DNA of 15,784 nucleotides from Dehalococcoidia bacterium (GTDB lineage: Bacteria > Chloroflexota > Dehalococcoidia > DSTF01 > JALHUB01). Below, piece after piece: positions 7,785 through 14,001 of this stretch (positions within the stretch are counted from its first letter, which is position 1; every line of letters starts with the position of its first letter). Both the position numbers and the translations under genes were made by a program. Under the pieces are notes generated by a model. The model was not told the origin of the DNA. It did no database searches and saw only the letters and a program-made list of their open reading frames with translations. The stretch is from the NCBI GenBank assembly GCA_022865685.1, contig JALHUB010000143.1:1-15784 (forward strand), in the 5' to 3' direction.

Positions 7785-9071
7785 ATGAAGCTCCTGCATT
7801 CAAGTTCCCCGACCACGTGTGCGGCACGTCCGCGGACCTCGCTCCGATGGCGATGGCTCCTCGCCGGCGCCGTCATAATCGCGGCGCTTCTTCTCAGCGC
7901 CTGCGGCGGCGGCAAGGAAGAGACCGCCGGCAACGGCTCTCCTGCCAAGAACGTGCCCGGCGTCACCGACACCGAAATCAAGCTCGGCACCCACTTCGCC
8001 CTCAGCCAGACACCGGCGGCAGCCTACGCGCCCATCATCTTCGGCATGCGCGCCTACTTCGACTACATTAACGATCAGGGGGGTGTGAACGGACGCAAGA
8101 TTACATTCATCATAGGCGACGACCACTACAATCCGCCCGACTCAGTCGAAGTGGTCCGCAAGCTTGTCGAGCAGGACAACGTTTTCGCCATCGTCGGCGG
8201 GCTGGGCGAGGCCTGCCATAGCGCCGTCTACAAGTACTTGGAGGACCGCGGCGTCCCCGATCTCTTCATTACGGCCGGCCTCCTCAAGTGGTCGGAGCCC
8301 GTCGCAAAGACGCGCTTCGCCGGTAGCGTCGACTTCGTGACCGAGGGCCGGATGCTCGGCAAGTACGTCGTCGAGAATTACCCCGGGAAGAAGCTCGGCC
8401 TCCTCCTGCAGAACGATGAGATGGGCAGCGACAGCGAGAAGGGCCTCAACATGGCTCTCGAAGGGAGCGACATCCAGATCGTCGCCAAGGAGCACTACGA
8501 GGCCATCAACTTCGACGCTACCGCCCAGACGCAGCGGCTGCGGAACGCCGGCGCGGAGGTCATCATGGCCTTCGCCATCCCGCCGCAGGCCGCCAGTCTC
8601 GTCAAAACCGCGCGTGAGACGCTCAGTTGGGATGTGCCCATCCTGGTAAGTGGCATCGACGTCAGCGAGATCTTCATCGACCTCGCCGGCGCCGTGAACG
8701 CCGAAGGCATCGTCAGTATCGTCATGGGGCACCAGATATATGAGACCGATCAGCCGGGCATCCAGAAGCACATCGAAATCATGCAGAAGTACGGCGGGGG
8801 CACTGCCCCAAGCAACTTCACGCTCTATGGCAATGCGATGGGCGAGCTCACGGTGGAGGGGCTCAAACGGGCCGGCCGCGATCTCACCCGCGAAAGCCTC
8901 GTCGACGCCATCGAATCGATTCGCGGCTGGTATTGCTCAGGCTGCGTGGTGCCCGTCAGCTTCAGCCCTACTGACCACCGGCCGCTCGAAATCGAGATGT
9001 ACAATCGTGTCGAGGACGGCAAGTGGGTGGCGTTCGGCGATCTCGTCAGCTTCGAGTCGACGCCCGAATAG
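7785..9071 (+). CDS. SBP4: LivK-like substrate-binding lipoprotein with frameshift-shortened C-terminus
   Basis: 428 residues from ATG 7785, with AGGAGG nine bases upstream. It has a long N-region (RPRTSLRWRW), then a hydrophobic segment ending LLSAC (lipid Cys40). The fold starts at GVTDTEIKLGTHFALSQ. Pocket-region motifs are of the later-group type: TPAAAYAPIIFG, GGLGEACHSAVYKYLED (Glu replaces the Thr of SBP1-3) and MAFAIPPQAA. Cys384 and Cys387 form CSGC, the CxxC also found in SBP5-7, but the Cys that precedes it in the paralogues is Arg380 here. The protein stops at FESTPE, about 25 residues short of its relatives. The missing tail is readable in another frame just downstream (see 9064-9132). 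Core folding should be unaffected. It is the last gene before a strong terminator. Confidence 0.9.
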   Translation: MKLLHSSSPTTCAARPRTSLRWRWLLAGAVIIAALLLSACGGGKEETAGNGSPAKNVPGVTDTEIKLGTHFALSQTPAAAYAPIIFGMRAYFDYINDQGGVNGRKITFIIGDDHYNPPDSVEVVRKLVEQDNVFAIVGGLGEACHSAVYKYLEDRGVPDLFITAGLLKWSEPVAKTRFAGSVDFVTEGRMLGKYVVENYPGKKLGLLLQNDEMGSDSEKGLNMALEGSDIQIVAKEHYEAINFDATAQTQRLRNAGAEVIMAFAIPPQAASLVKTARETLSWDVPILVSGIDVSEIFIDLAGAVNAEGIVSIVMGHQIYETDQPGIQKHIEIMQKYGGGTAPSNFTLYGNAMGELTVEGLKRAGRDLTRESLVDAIESIRGWYCSGCVVPVSFSPTDHRPLEIEMYNRVEDGKWVAFGDLVSFESTPE

Positions 9072-9132
9072 CGGACGAACAACCAAGCAGCCGAAAGTCG
9101 GCGCCGGTGCGGACTTCGTCGACGTACCGTAG
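9064..9132 (+). pseudogene. Frameshifted C-terminal tail of SBP4
   Basis: In the frame +1 to SBP4, 9064-9132 reads PNSGRTTKQPKVGAGADFVDVP and then a stop, given in parts: PNSGRTTK and QPKVGAGADFVDVP (9088-9129, TAG 9130-9132). The second part matches the ends of SBP5-7 (QPKVGMDAPFVETP type). Removing one C from the CCC at 9063-9065 would join it to SBP4 in frame. The Cys that opens this tail in the paralogues (NCTPM) would be Ser. Either a real single-base insertion or a sequencing/assembly error. Confidence 0.75.
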
Positions 9133-9153
9133 CGGCTTTAGCGCCTGCAATCC

Positions 9154-9186
9154 AAGGGGGCGAGCACGACCTGCTCGCCCCCTTTT
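9154..9186 (+). terminator. Intrinsic terminator after SBP4
   Basis: A perfect 13-pair stem, AAGGGGGCGAGCA (9154-9166) with TGCTCGCCCCCTT (9172-9184), has a 5-base loop and TTTT at 9183-9186. It should end the livHM-SBP1-4 transcript. Confidence 0.88.
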
Positions 9187-9221
9187 GAGCCTTCCATGGC
9201 GTTTCGCGCGGATCGCCGCGT

Positions 9222-9258
9222 CGGATGCGTGCGCTTAACGGACGTGCAGTGTACTATT
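9222..9258 (+). promoter_or_regulatory. Promoter-like conserved blocks upstream of SBP5
   Basis: CGGATGCGTGCGC (9222-9234) and AGTGTACTATT (9248-9258) occur again before SBP6 at exactly the same 26-base offset, with unrelated sequence between. TACTAT (9252-9257), preceded by TG, looks like a -10 element. The first block falls where a -35 would be but is not TTGACA-like, so it may serve another sigma factor or an activator. A third shared block, AGTCTTCATTAC (9306-9317), lies just before the ribosome site. Confidence 0.55.
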
Positions 9259-9328
9259 TGGCCGATCATCTGTTGGCAATGCCGGAGCGCGGCCCCGGCG
9301 GCTGAAGTCTTCATTACTGGGGGTGAAA

Positions 9329-10672
9329 ATGTCATCAATCAAGAAGCTCTGCTGGACCGCGTTGAGCGCGGCCCTCATCGCCGTCGTACTGATGGTGGTG
9401 GCCTGTGGCGGAGAAGACGAGACGTCTACTCCGGGAGCGACAAAGCCGGTCGGCACTCCCGACACGACAGGGGTCACCGACACCGAAATCAAGCTGGGCA
9501 CCCACTACCCTCTGAGCGGCAACCCCGCCGCGGCCTACGCGCCCATCTCCTACGGCATGAAAGCCTTTTTCGACTACATCAATGCCCAGGGCGGTGTGTA
9601 CGGTCGCAAGATCAACTTCATCATCGGCGATGACCACTACAACCCGGCGGACACCGTGGAGGTAGTGAGGAAGCTCGTCGAGCAGGACAAGGTCTTCGGC
9701 ATCATCAGCGGGCTGGGCGAGGAGACGCATGCCGCCGTGTGGAAGTACCTGGAAGAGAAGGGCGTCCCCGACATGTACGTGTCGACGGGCCTGGACAAGT
9801 GGACGAACCCCGTCGCTTACAATCGCTATTCCGGCAACCCCGACTACGTCACAGAGGGTGACTTCCTGGGCCACTACATAGCCAAGACCTACCCCAACGG
9901 GAAGCTCGGCATCCTGCAGCAGAGCGACCAGTTGGGTCAGGACGGCGAGAAGGGCCTGAGGCAAGGCATCGAAGGCAGCAACGTCGAGATCGTGTCCGTC
10001 GAACAATACGACGTCGTCCAATCCGATGTCTCTGCCCAGACCCAGCGTCTGAAGGCCGCCGGCGCCGACGTGGTAGCCGTCTTCGCCATTCCTCCTCAGG
10101 CCGCCAGCATGGTCACAACGGCCCGTAAGACTCTCAGCTGGGACGTCCCTATCATCGTCAGCGCTATTAACTGCAGCGACATCTTCATCCTCCTGGCTAC
10201 CCCGGAGAACTCAGAGGGCATCTTAAGCTCAGTGTTCGGCCACCAGGCATACGATACCCAAATTCCGGGAGTCCAGAAATACGAAAAGATATGGGCGAAG
10301 TTCCAGAACGGCGCCAGCGGCCCGATGAACAACTTCGAACTCTACGGCATGTCCATGGCCGAGGCCACCGTGTGGGGTCTGGAGATGGCCGGCAAGGACC
10401 TGACGCACCAGTCCTACCTTGACGCCGCCCAATCGATGTGCGAGGTGTGGTGCTCGACCTGCGAGGACTTTGGACCCTGGCAGACCAGCCCCACCGACCA
10501 CAAGATCAACGAGGTCTTGATCATCAACAAAGTGGTAAACGGCAAGTGGGTGCCTGAGGGCGACATTACGAGCTACGAGTCGACGTCAAACTGCACACCG
10601 ATGGAGCCGCCCGAAGGATTCGACGAACAGCCCAAGGTCGGCAAAGACACACCCTTTGTCGAGACTCCCTAG
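9329..10672 (+). CDS. SBP5: LivK-like substrate-binding lipoprotein
   Basis: 447 residues. ATG 9329 is chosen over the in-frame GTG at 9323 because the resulting N-terminus MSSIKKLCWTALS aligns with MSVKKLVWTALS of SBP6, and GGGGGT lies four bases upstream. The lipobox is VVAC (Cys26). The fold starts at GVTDTEIKLGTHYPLSG. Pocket-region motifs are NPAAAYAPISYG, SGLGEETHAAVWKYLEE (Glu131) and AVFAIPPQAA, plus Cys282 in SAINCSDIF. Cys371, Cys375 and Cys378 make CEVWCSTC, and Cys422 opens the tail NCTPMEPPEG, ending FVETP. It has its own upstream promoter-like blocks and a terminator on each side, so it looks monocistronic. It is very close to SBP6 at the DNA level. Confidence 0.93.
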   Translation: MSSIKKLCWTALSAALIAVVLMVVACGGEDETSTPGATKPVGTPDTTGVTDTEIKLGTHYPLSGNPAAAYAPISYGMKAFFDYINAQGGVYGRKINFIIGDDHYNPADTVEVVRKLVEQDKVFGIISGLGEETHAAVWKYLEEKGVPDMYVSTGLDKWTNPVAYNRYSGNPDYVTEGDFLGHYIAKTYPNGKLGILQQSDQLGQDGEKGLRQGIEGSNVEIVSVEQYDVVQSDVSAQTQRLKAAGADVVAVFAIPPQAASMVTTARKTLSWDVPIIVSAINCSDIFILLATPENSEGILSSVFGHQAYDTQIPGVQKYEKIWAKFQNGASGPMNNFELYGMSMAEATVWGLEMAGKDLTHQSYLDAAQSMCEVWCSTCEDFGPWQTSPTDHKINEVLIINKVVNGKWVPEGDITSYESTSNCTPMEPPEGFDEQPKVGKDTPFVETP

Positions 10673-10692
10673 CGATTTCTGCGTAACATATC

Positions 10693-10723
10693 AAAGGGGC
10701 GGGCAGCGCATGCCCGCCCCTTT
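10693..10723 (+). terminator. Intrinsic terminator after SBP5
   Basis: A perfect 13-pair stem, AAAGGGGCGGGCA (10693-10705) with TGCCCGCCCCTTT (10711-10723), has a 5-base loop. The T-run is short (TTT, then GAATT). The A/T ends make it plausible in both directions. Confidence 0.85.
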
Positions 10724-10775
10724 GAATTCGAACACAGAGGGCCCGCGCGCGGGGGCGCGACGCCAAGGCGCCTTC

Positions 10776-10812
10776 CGGATGCGTGCGCATGGCGAACCTG
10801 TAGTGTACTATT
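10776..10812 (+). promoter_or_regulatory. Promoter-like conserved blocks upstream of SBP6
   Basis: CGGATGCGTGCGC (10776-10788) and AGTGTACTATT (10802-10812) are identical to the blocks before SBP5 and equally spaced. The sequence between them differs. AGTCTTCACTAC (10851-10862) matches the third block with one change. The ribosome site is GGGAGG (10868-10873 approximately). Confidence 0.55.
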
Positions 10813-10878
10813 CTGTCAACCGTAAGGTCGGGACACGCACCGGTGCCCGCAGTCTTCACTACATGAGGGAGGTAAGAA

Positions 10879-12222
10879 ATGTCGGTCAAGAAGCTGGTTT
10901 GGACCGCGCTGAGCGTGGTCCTGGTCGCCATCGTACTCATGGTGATCTCATGTGGTGGGGGAGACGGGACGTCATCTTCGTCAGGAACGACAAAGCCTGT
11001 GGGTACACCTGATACCACGGGCGTCACCGACACAGAGATCAAGCTGGGAACTCATTATCCTTTGAGCGGTAACCCTGCCGCGGCCTACGCGCCCATCTCT
11101 TACGGCATGAAGGCCTTCTTCGACTATATCAACGCCCAGGGCGGGATATACGGTCGCAAGATCAACTTCATCATCGGCGATGACCACTACAACCCCGCGG
11201 ACACCGTCGAGGTAGTGAGGAAGCTCGTCGAGCAGGACAAAGTGTTCGGCATAATCAGCGGACTCGGCGAGGAGACGCATTCCGCCGTCTGGAAGTACCT
11301 CGAAGAGCGGGGCATCCCGGACATGTCCCTGTCAACCGGACTTGACAAGTGGACAAACCCCATCGCTAGGAACCGCTTTGCCGGCAATCCTGACTACGTT
11401 ACCGAAGGGAAATTCCTCGGCCAGTACATCGCGAAGACCTACCCCAACGGGAAGCTGGGGATCCTGGAGCAAAGCGACCAGTTGGGCCAGGATGGGGACA
11501 AGGGCGTACGCGAGGGTATCGAGGGGAGTAACGTCGAGATTGTGGACGTAGAACAGTACGACGTGATCGTCTCTGACGTTTCCGCCCAAACGCAGCGGTT
11601 GAAGAACGCCGGCGCCGACGTGCTCATCGTGTTCGCCATTCCGCCGCAAGCCGCCAGCCTGGTGAACACGGCGCGCAAGACCCTGAGCTGGGATGTCCCG
11701 ATCGTCGTCAGCAACATCAATTGCAGCGAGATCTTCATCCTCCTGGCTACTCCCGAGAACGCCGAAGGAATCGTGGCCTCCACCTTCGGCAAGCAGGTCT
11801 ACGACACCGACATTCCGGGAGTCCAGAAGTACATGAAGATCTGGGACAAGATCAAGAACGGCACCACGGGCGACCTGAACAACTTTGAGCTCTACGGCAT
11901 GGCTGTCGCAGAAACGACGGTGTGGGGCCTGGAGATGGCGGGCAAAGACCTTACCCGCGAGAGCTTCCTCGACGCCTCCGAGAATATGTGCAAGTTCTGG
12001 TGCTCGACATGTGAGGATTATGCGCCTCTCACGACCAGTCCCACGGACCACAAGGGCAGCGAAACGCTGATCCTCAACAAGGTTGAGAACGGCAAGTGGA
12101 TCACGGCGGGCGAACCCACCAGCTACGAGTCGACACCGGATTGCACGCCGATGACGCCGCCGGAAGGCTTCGACCAGCAGCCCAAAGTGGGGATGGACGC
12201 ACCCTTTGTCGAGACTCCCTAG
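10879..12222 (+). CDS. SBP6: LivK-like substrate-binding lipoprotein
   Basis: 447 residues from ATG 10879, with GGGAGGT about five bases upstream. The lipobox is VISC (Cys25). The N-terminal half is almost the same as SBP5: GTHYPLSG, NPAAAYAPISYG and SGLGEETHSAVWKYLEE. IVFAIPPQAA and NINCSEIF mark the same pocket region. Cys371, Cys375 and Cys378 (CKFWCSTC) sit at the same residue numbers as in SBP5, with the partner Cys in DCTPMTPPEG near the end. The last 27 codons and the following 55 bases are nearly identical to those of SBP7. It has its own promoter-like blocks and flanking terminators. It probably binds a ligand close to that of SBP5. Confidence 0.93.
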   Translation: MSVKKLVWTALSVVLVAIVLMVISCGGGDGTSSSSGTTKPVGTPDTTGVTDTEIKLGTHYPLSGNPAAAYAPISYGMKAFFDYINAQGGIYGRKINFIIGDDHYNPADTVEVVRKLVEQDKVFGIISGLGEETHSAVWKYLEERGIPDMSLSTGLDKWTNPIARNRFAGNPDYVTEGKFLGQYIAKTYPNGKLGILEQSDQLGQDGDKGVREGIEGSNVEIVDVEQYDVIVSDVSAQTQRLKNAGADVLIVFAIPPQAASLVNTARKTLSWDVPIVVSNINCSEIFILLATPENAEGIVASTFGKQVYDTDIPGVQKYMKIWDKIKNGTTGDLNNFELYGMAVAETTVWGLEMAGKDLTRESFLDASENMCKFWCSTCEDYAPLTTSPTDHKGSETLILNKVENGKWITAGEPTSYESTPDCTPMTPPEGFDQQPKVGMDAPFVETP

Positions 12223-12277
12223 CAACCGACGAATCGAGGGGCGGGCATCAACCGCCCGCTCCTGCTTCCTCTGCCAC
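12142..12277 (+). repeat. 3'-end repeat, copy A (SBP6 tail plus downstream DNA)
   Basis: By hand count this differs from 13616-13750 at nine bases and one indel over 136 bases. It covers the last 27 codons, the stop and the terminator-like hairpin. Synonymous and non-coding positions are conserved too, unlike most of the rest of the two genes. Confidence 0.85.
12237..12263 (+). terminator. Probable terminator after SBP6
   Basis: AGGGGCGGGC (12237-12246) pairs with GCCCGCTCCT (12254-12263): ten pairs, one of them G-U, with loop ATCAACC. It is followed by GCTTCCTCT, a weak T-run, so termination may be incomplete and SBP7 could be partly read through from SBP6. Confidence 0.55.
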
Positions 12278-12355
12278 AAGACGCTCGCCGGCCTCCAAGC
12301 CTGCACGGCCTCGGCCCGCAGCCTGAGAAGCGAGTGTCATGGTCGGGAGGCTAAG

Positions 12356-13696
12356 ATGTTGTCGGCAAAGAACGTCCTCCGGTCGGTCCTGTGCATGTCC
12401 GTCGTCGCTATCATGCTGATGCTGATGGCCTGCGGCGGAACAAGCGACGAGTCCTCCACAACGTGCACCAACGACAGGGCAGCTACTCCCGATAGCACGG
12501 GCGTCACCGACACCGAAATCAAGCTGGGCACCCACTTTCCTCTGAGCCAGAACCCTGCCGCCGCCTATGCTCCGATCGCCTACGGAATCAAGGCCTTCTT
12601 CGACTACATCAATGCTCAGGGCGGTATCTACGGTCGCAAGATCAACTTCATCATCGGCGACGACCACTACAGTCCCGCCGATACGGTAGAAGTCGTGCGA
12701 CAGCTTGTCGAAGGGGACAAAGTGTTCGCCGTGGTGGGTGGCCTCGGCGAGGAGACGCACAGCGCCGTTTGGAAGTATCTGGAGGAAAAAGGCGTTCCCG
12801 ACATGTTCGTCACGACGGGCCTCGACAAGTGGACGAACCCCGTGGCGAGGACTCGCTTCGCCGGCAACCCGGACTACATGACGGAAGGCTCCATACTGGG
12901 CCAATACATAGTCAAGAACTACCCCAACGCGAAAGTGGGCCTCCTCCGCCAGAGCGACGAGATGGGTCAGGAGGGGGAGACAGGGTTGCGGAATGGCATC
13001 CAAGGCAGCGACGTGGAGATCACGGCCGTAGAGAACTACGACGTGATTCAGTCCGATGTCACCGCCCAGACCCAGCGGCTCAAGAACGCCAACGTGGATG
13101 TTCTGATTGCCTATGCCATACCTCCGCAGGCCGCCAGCATGGTGAAGGCGGTCCGCGGGACTTTGAACTGGGACGTCCCCATCCTTGTCAGTGGCATCAA
13201 CTGCAGCGATATCTTCATCCTGCTGGCAGGGGCCGAACACGCCGAGGGAATAGTGAGCGTCGTGTTCGGCCCGCAGGTTTACCAGACCGACCACCCAGCC
13301 GTCCAGAAATACCAGAAGATCTGGGAGAAGTTCGGCACCGGCGAGGCGTTCAGCAACTTCGCCATGTACGGCATGTCTGACGGCGAGATGATGGTACACC
13401 TCCTGGAAAGGGCTGGGCCTGACCTAACGCGCGGCTCCTTCCTCGATGCCGCTGAGTCGGAGTGTGGCTTCTGGTGCTCGGGCTGCGTCGGCATCGGGCC
13501 CCAGAGCATGAGCTCCACCGATCATCGCGCTATCGAGGACGAGATGTACACCCAGGTGCAAGACGGGAAGTGGGTCGCCATTGGGGAGCCCGTCGGCTTC
13601 GAGTCGACGCCGAACTGCACACCGATGACGCCGCCGGAAGGCTTCGACCAGCAGCCCAAAGTGGGGATGGACGCACCGTACGTCGAGACTCCCTAG
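12356..13696 (+). CDS. SBP7: LivK-like substrate-binding lipoprotein
   Basis: 446 residues from ATG 12356. This start has GGGAGG (12345-12350) five bases upstream and gives a normal signal peptide ending LMAC (Cys26); the frame is open upstream to 12206 but that part is the SBP6 3' repeat. The linker carries an extra Cys (TTCTND). The fold starts at GVTDTEIKLGTHFPLSQ. Pocket-region motifs are NPAAAYAPIAYG, GGLGEETHSAVWKYLEE and IAYAIPPQAA, with GINCSDIF. Cys370, Cys374 and Cys377 form CGFWCSGC, and the partner Cys is in NCTPM. The conserved promoter blocks of SBP5/SBP6 are not seen before it. It is more diverged from SBP5/6 than these are from each other, except at the 3' end. Confidence 0.93.
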   Translation: MLSAKNVLRSVLCMSVVAIMLMLMACGGTSDESSTTCTNDRAATPDSTGVTDTEIKLGTHFPLSQNPAAAYAPIAYGIKAFFDYINAQGGIYGRKINFIIGDDHYSPADTVEVVRQLVEGDKVFAVVGGLGEETHSAVWKYLEEKGVPDMFVTTGLDKWTNPVARTRFAGNPDYMTEGSILGQYIVKNYPNAKVGLLRQSDEMGQEGETGLRNGIQGSDVEITAVENYDVIQSDVTAQTQRLKNANVDVLIAYAIPPQAASMVKAVRGTLNWDVPILVSGINCSDIFILLAGAEHAEGIVSVVFGPQVYQTDHPAVQKYQKIWEKFGTGEAFSNFAMYGMSDGEMMVHLLERAGPDLTRGSFLDAAESECGFWCSGCVGIGPQSMSSTDHRAIEDEMYTQVQDGKWVAIGEPVGFESTPNCTPMTPPEGFDQQPKVGMDAPYVETP

Positions 13697-13750
13697 CACC
13701 GACGAATCGAGGGGCGTGCATCAACCGCTCGTTCCTGCTTTCTCAGCCAC
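13616..13750 (+). repeat. 3'-end repeat, copy B (SBP7 tail plus downstream DNA)
   Basis: Partner of 12142-12277. It ends about where the fossil SBP tail at 13770 begins. The non-coding similarity appears to continue weakly past the end (CTCGCCGG at about 13757-13764 and CTGCACGG at about 13784-13791 have counterparts before SBP7). Confidence 0.85.
13710..13736 (+). terminator. Degenerate terminator-like hairpin after SBP7
   Basis: The counterpart of the SBP6 hairpin: AGGGGCGTGC (13710-13719) with GCTCGTTCCT (13727-13736). It has one T-T mismatch and two G-U pairs, and GCTTTCTC follows. It is weaker than the three upstream. Confidence 0.4.
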
Positions 13751-13769
13751 GCGAAGCTCGCCGGTTAAC

Positions 13770-13808
13770 GAGTCGACAAGGGACTGCACGGAACCGACAC
13801 CGCCCGCC
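13770..13808 (+). pseudogene. Fossil C-terminus of another substrate-binding protein
   Basis: In frame, 13770-13808 reads ESTRDCTEPTPPA. Eleven of 13 residues match ESTKDCKEPTPPA at the end of SBP2, and at DNA level about 29 of 39 bases match. No upstream SBP sequence is attached; the SBP7 3' repeat adjoins it directly. This fits a deleted SBP gene of the SBP1-3 type whose last codons survive. The reading continues open to 13907 without further similarity that I can see. Confidence 0.65.
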
Positions 13809-14001
13809 GCGGTGCCGCCAGCGTCCGCGCGCGACCCGCTAGCCTCCTCCGCGGGTCGGAATTCGCTCGCTCCTACCGCTCCCCGGCCAAACTTAACCCC
13901 GCCGTAACAGAGGGGAAATACGCCTGGAATCGCGCTGCTCTAGTCTGAAGAGGTGTGCTCAGGCCCCGATGCGGTCTCGGCGCTCAGGCAAGGAGCACCC
14001 C

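Larger units (their letters stand above)
3456..13696 (+). repeat. Tandem array of seven paralogous substrate-binding protein genes
   Basis: Seven full-length genes of about 430-450 codons lie head to tail in one orientation with nothing else between them. All share the VTDT-(S/E)-(V/I)-(K/R)-(I/L)-GT start of the binding fold and a tail segment with T/E-DH near the end. They fall into SBP1-3, an intermediate SBP4, and SBP5-7. Neighbours are most alike, as expected if the array grew by tandem duplication. Intergenic DNA was copied as well: the leaders of SBP1/SBP2, the promoters of SBP5/SBP6, and the 3' ends of SBP6/SBP7. Confidence 0.92.
13697..14001. other. Intergenic region between the SBP array and the SnoaL-like gene
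   Basis: It holds the end of the SBP7 3' repeat, the weak hairpin, the SBP tail fossil, and then GC-rich DNA without an evident gene. At 13893-13908 TTAAC and GTAAC repeat with an 11-base period (with GAAAT a further period on), a Pho-box-like spacing. TAGTCT at about 13941-13946 could be a -10 for the next gene. Confidence 0.4.

Noticed and set aside
10439..10462. CX3CX2C in SBP5-7 as a radical-SAM iron-sulfur motif
   Set aside because: Only the spacing agrees. The proteins are exported lipoproteins of a binding fold, and the first Cys aligns with one conserved in paralogues that lack the other two, so a disulfide is likelier.
3266..13968. CRISPR array, integrase, transposase or inverted-repeat-bounded mobile element as the cause of the repeats
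   Set aside because: Repeats are whole genes with diverged copies and no regular short repeat-spacer pattern, and no recombinase or terminal inverted repeats are seen in the window.
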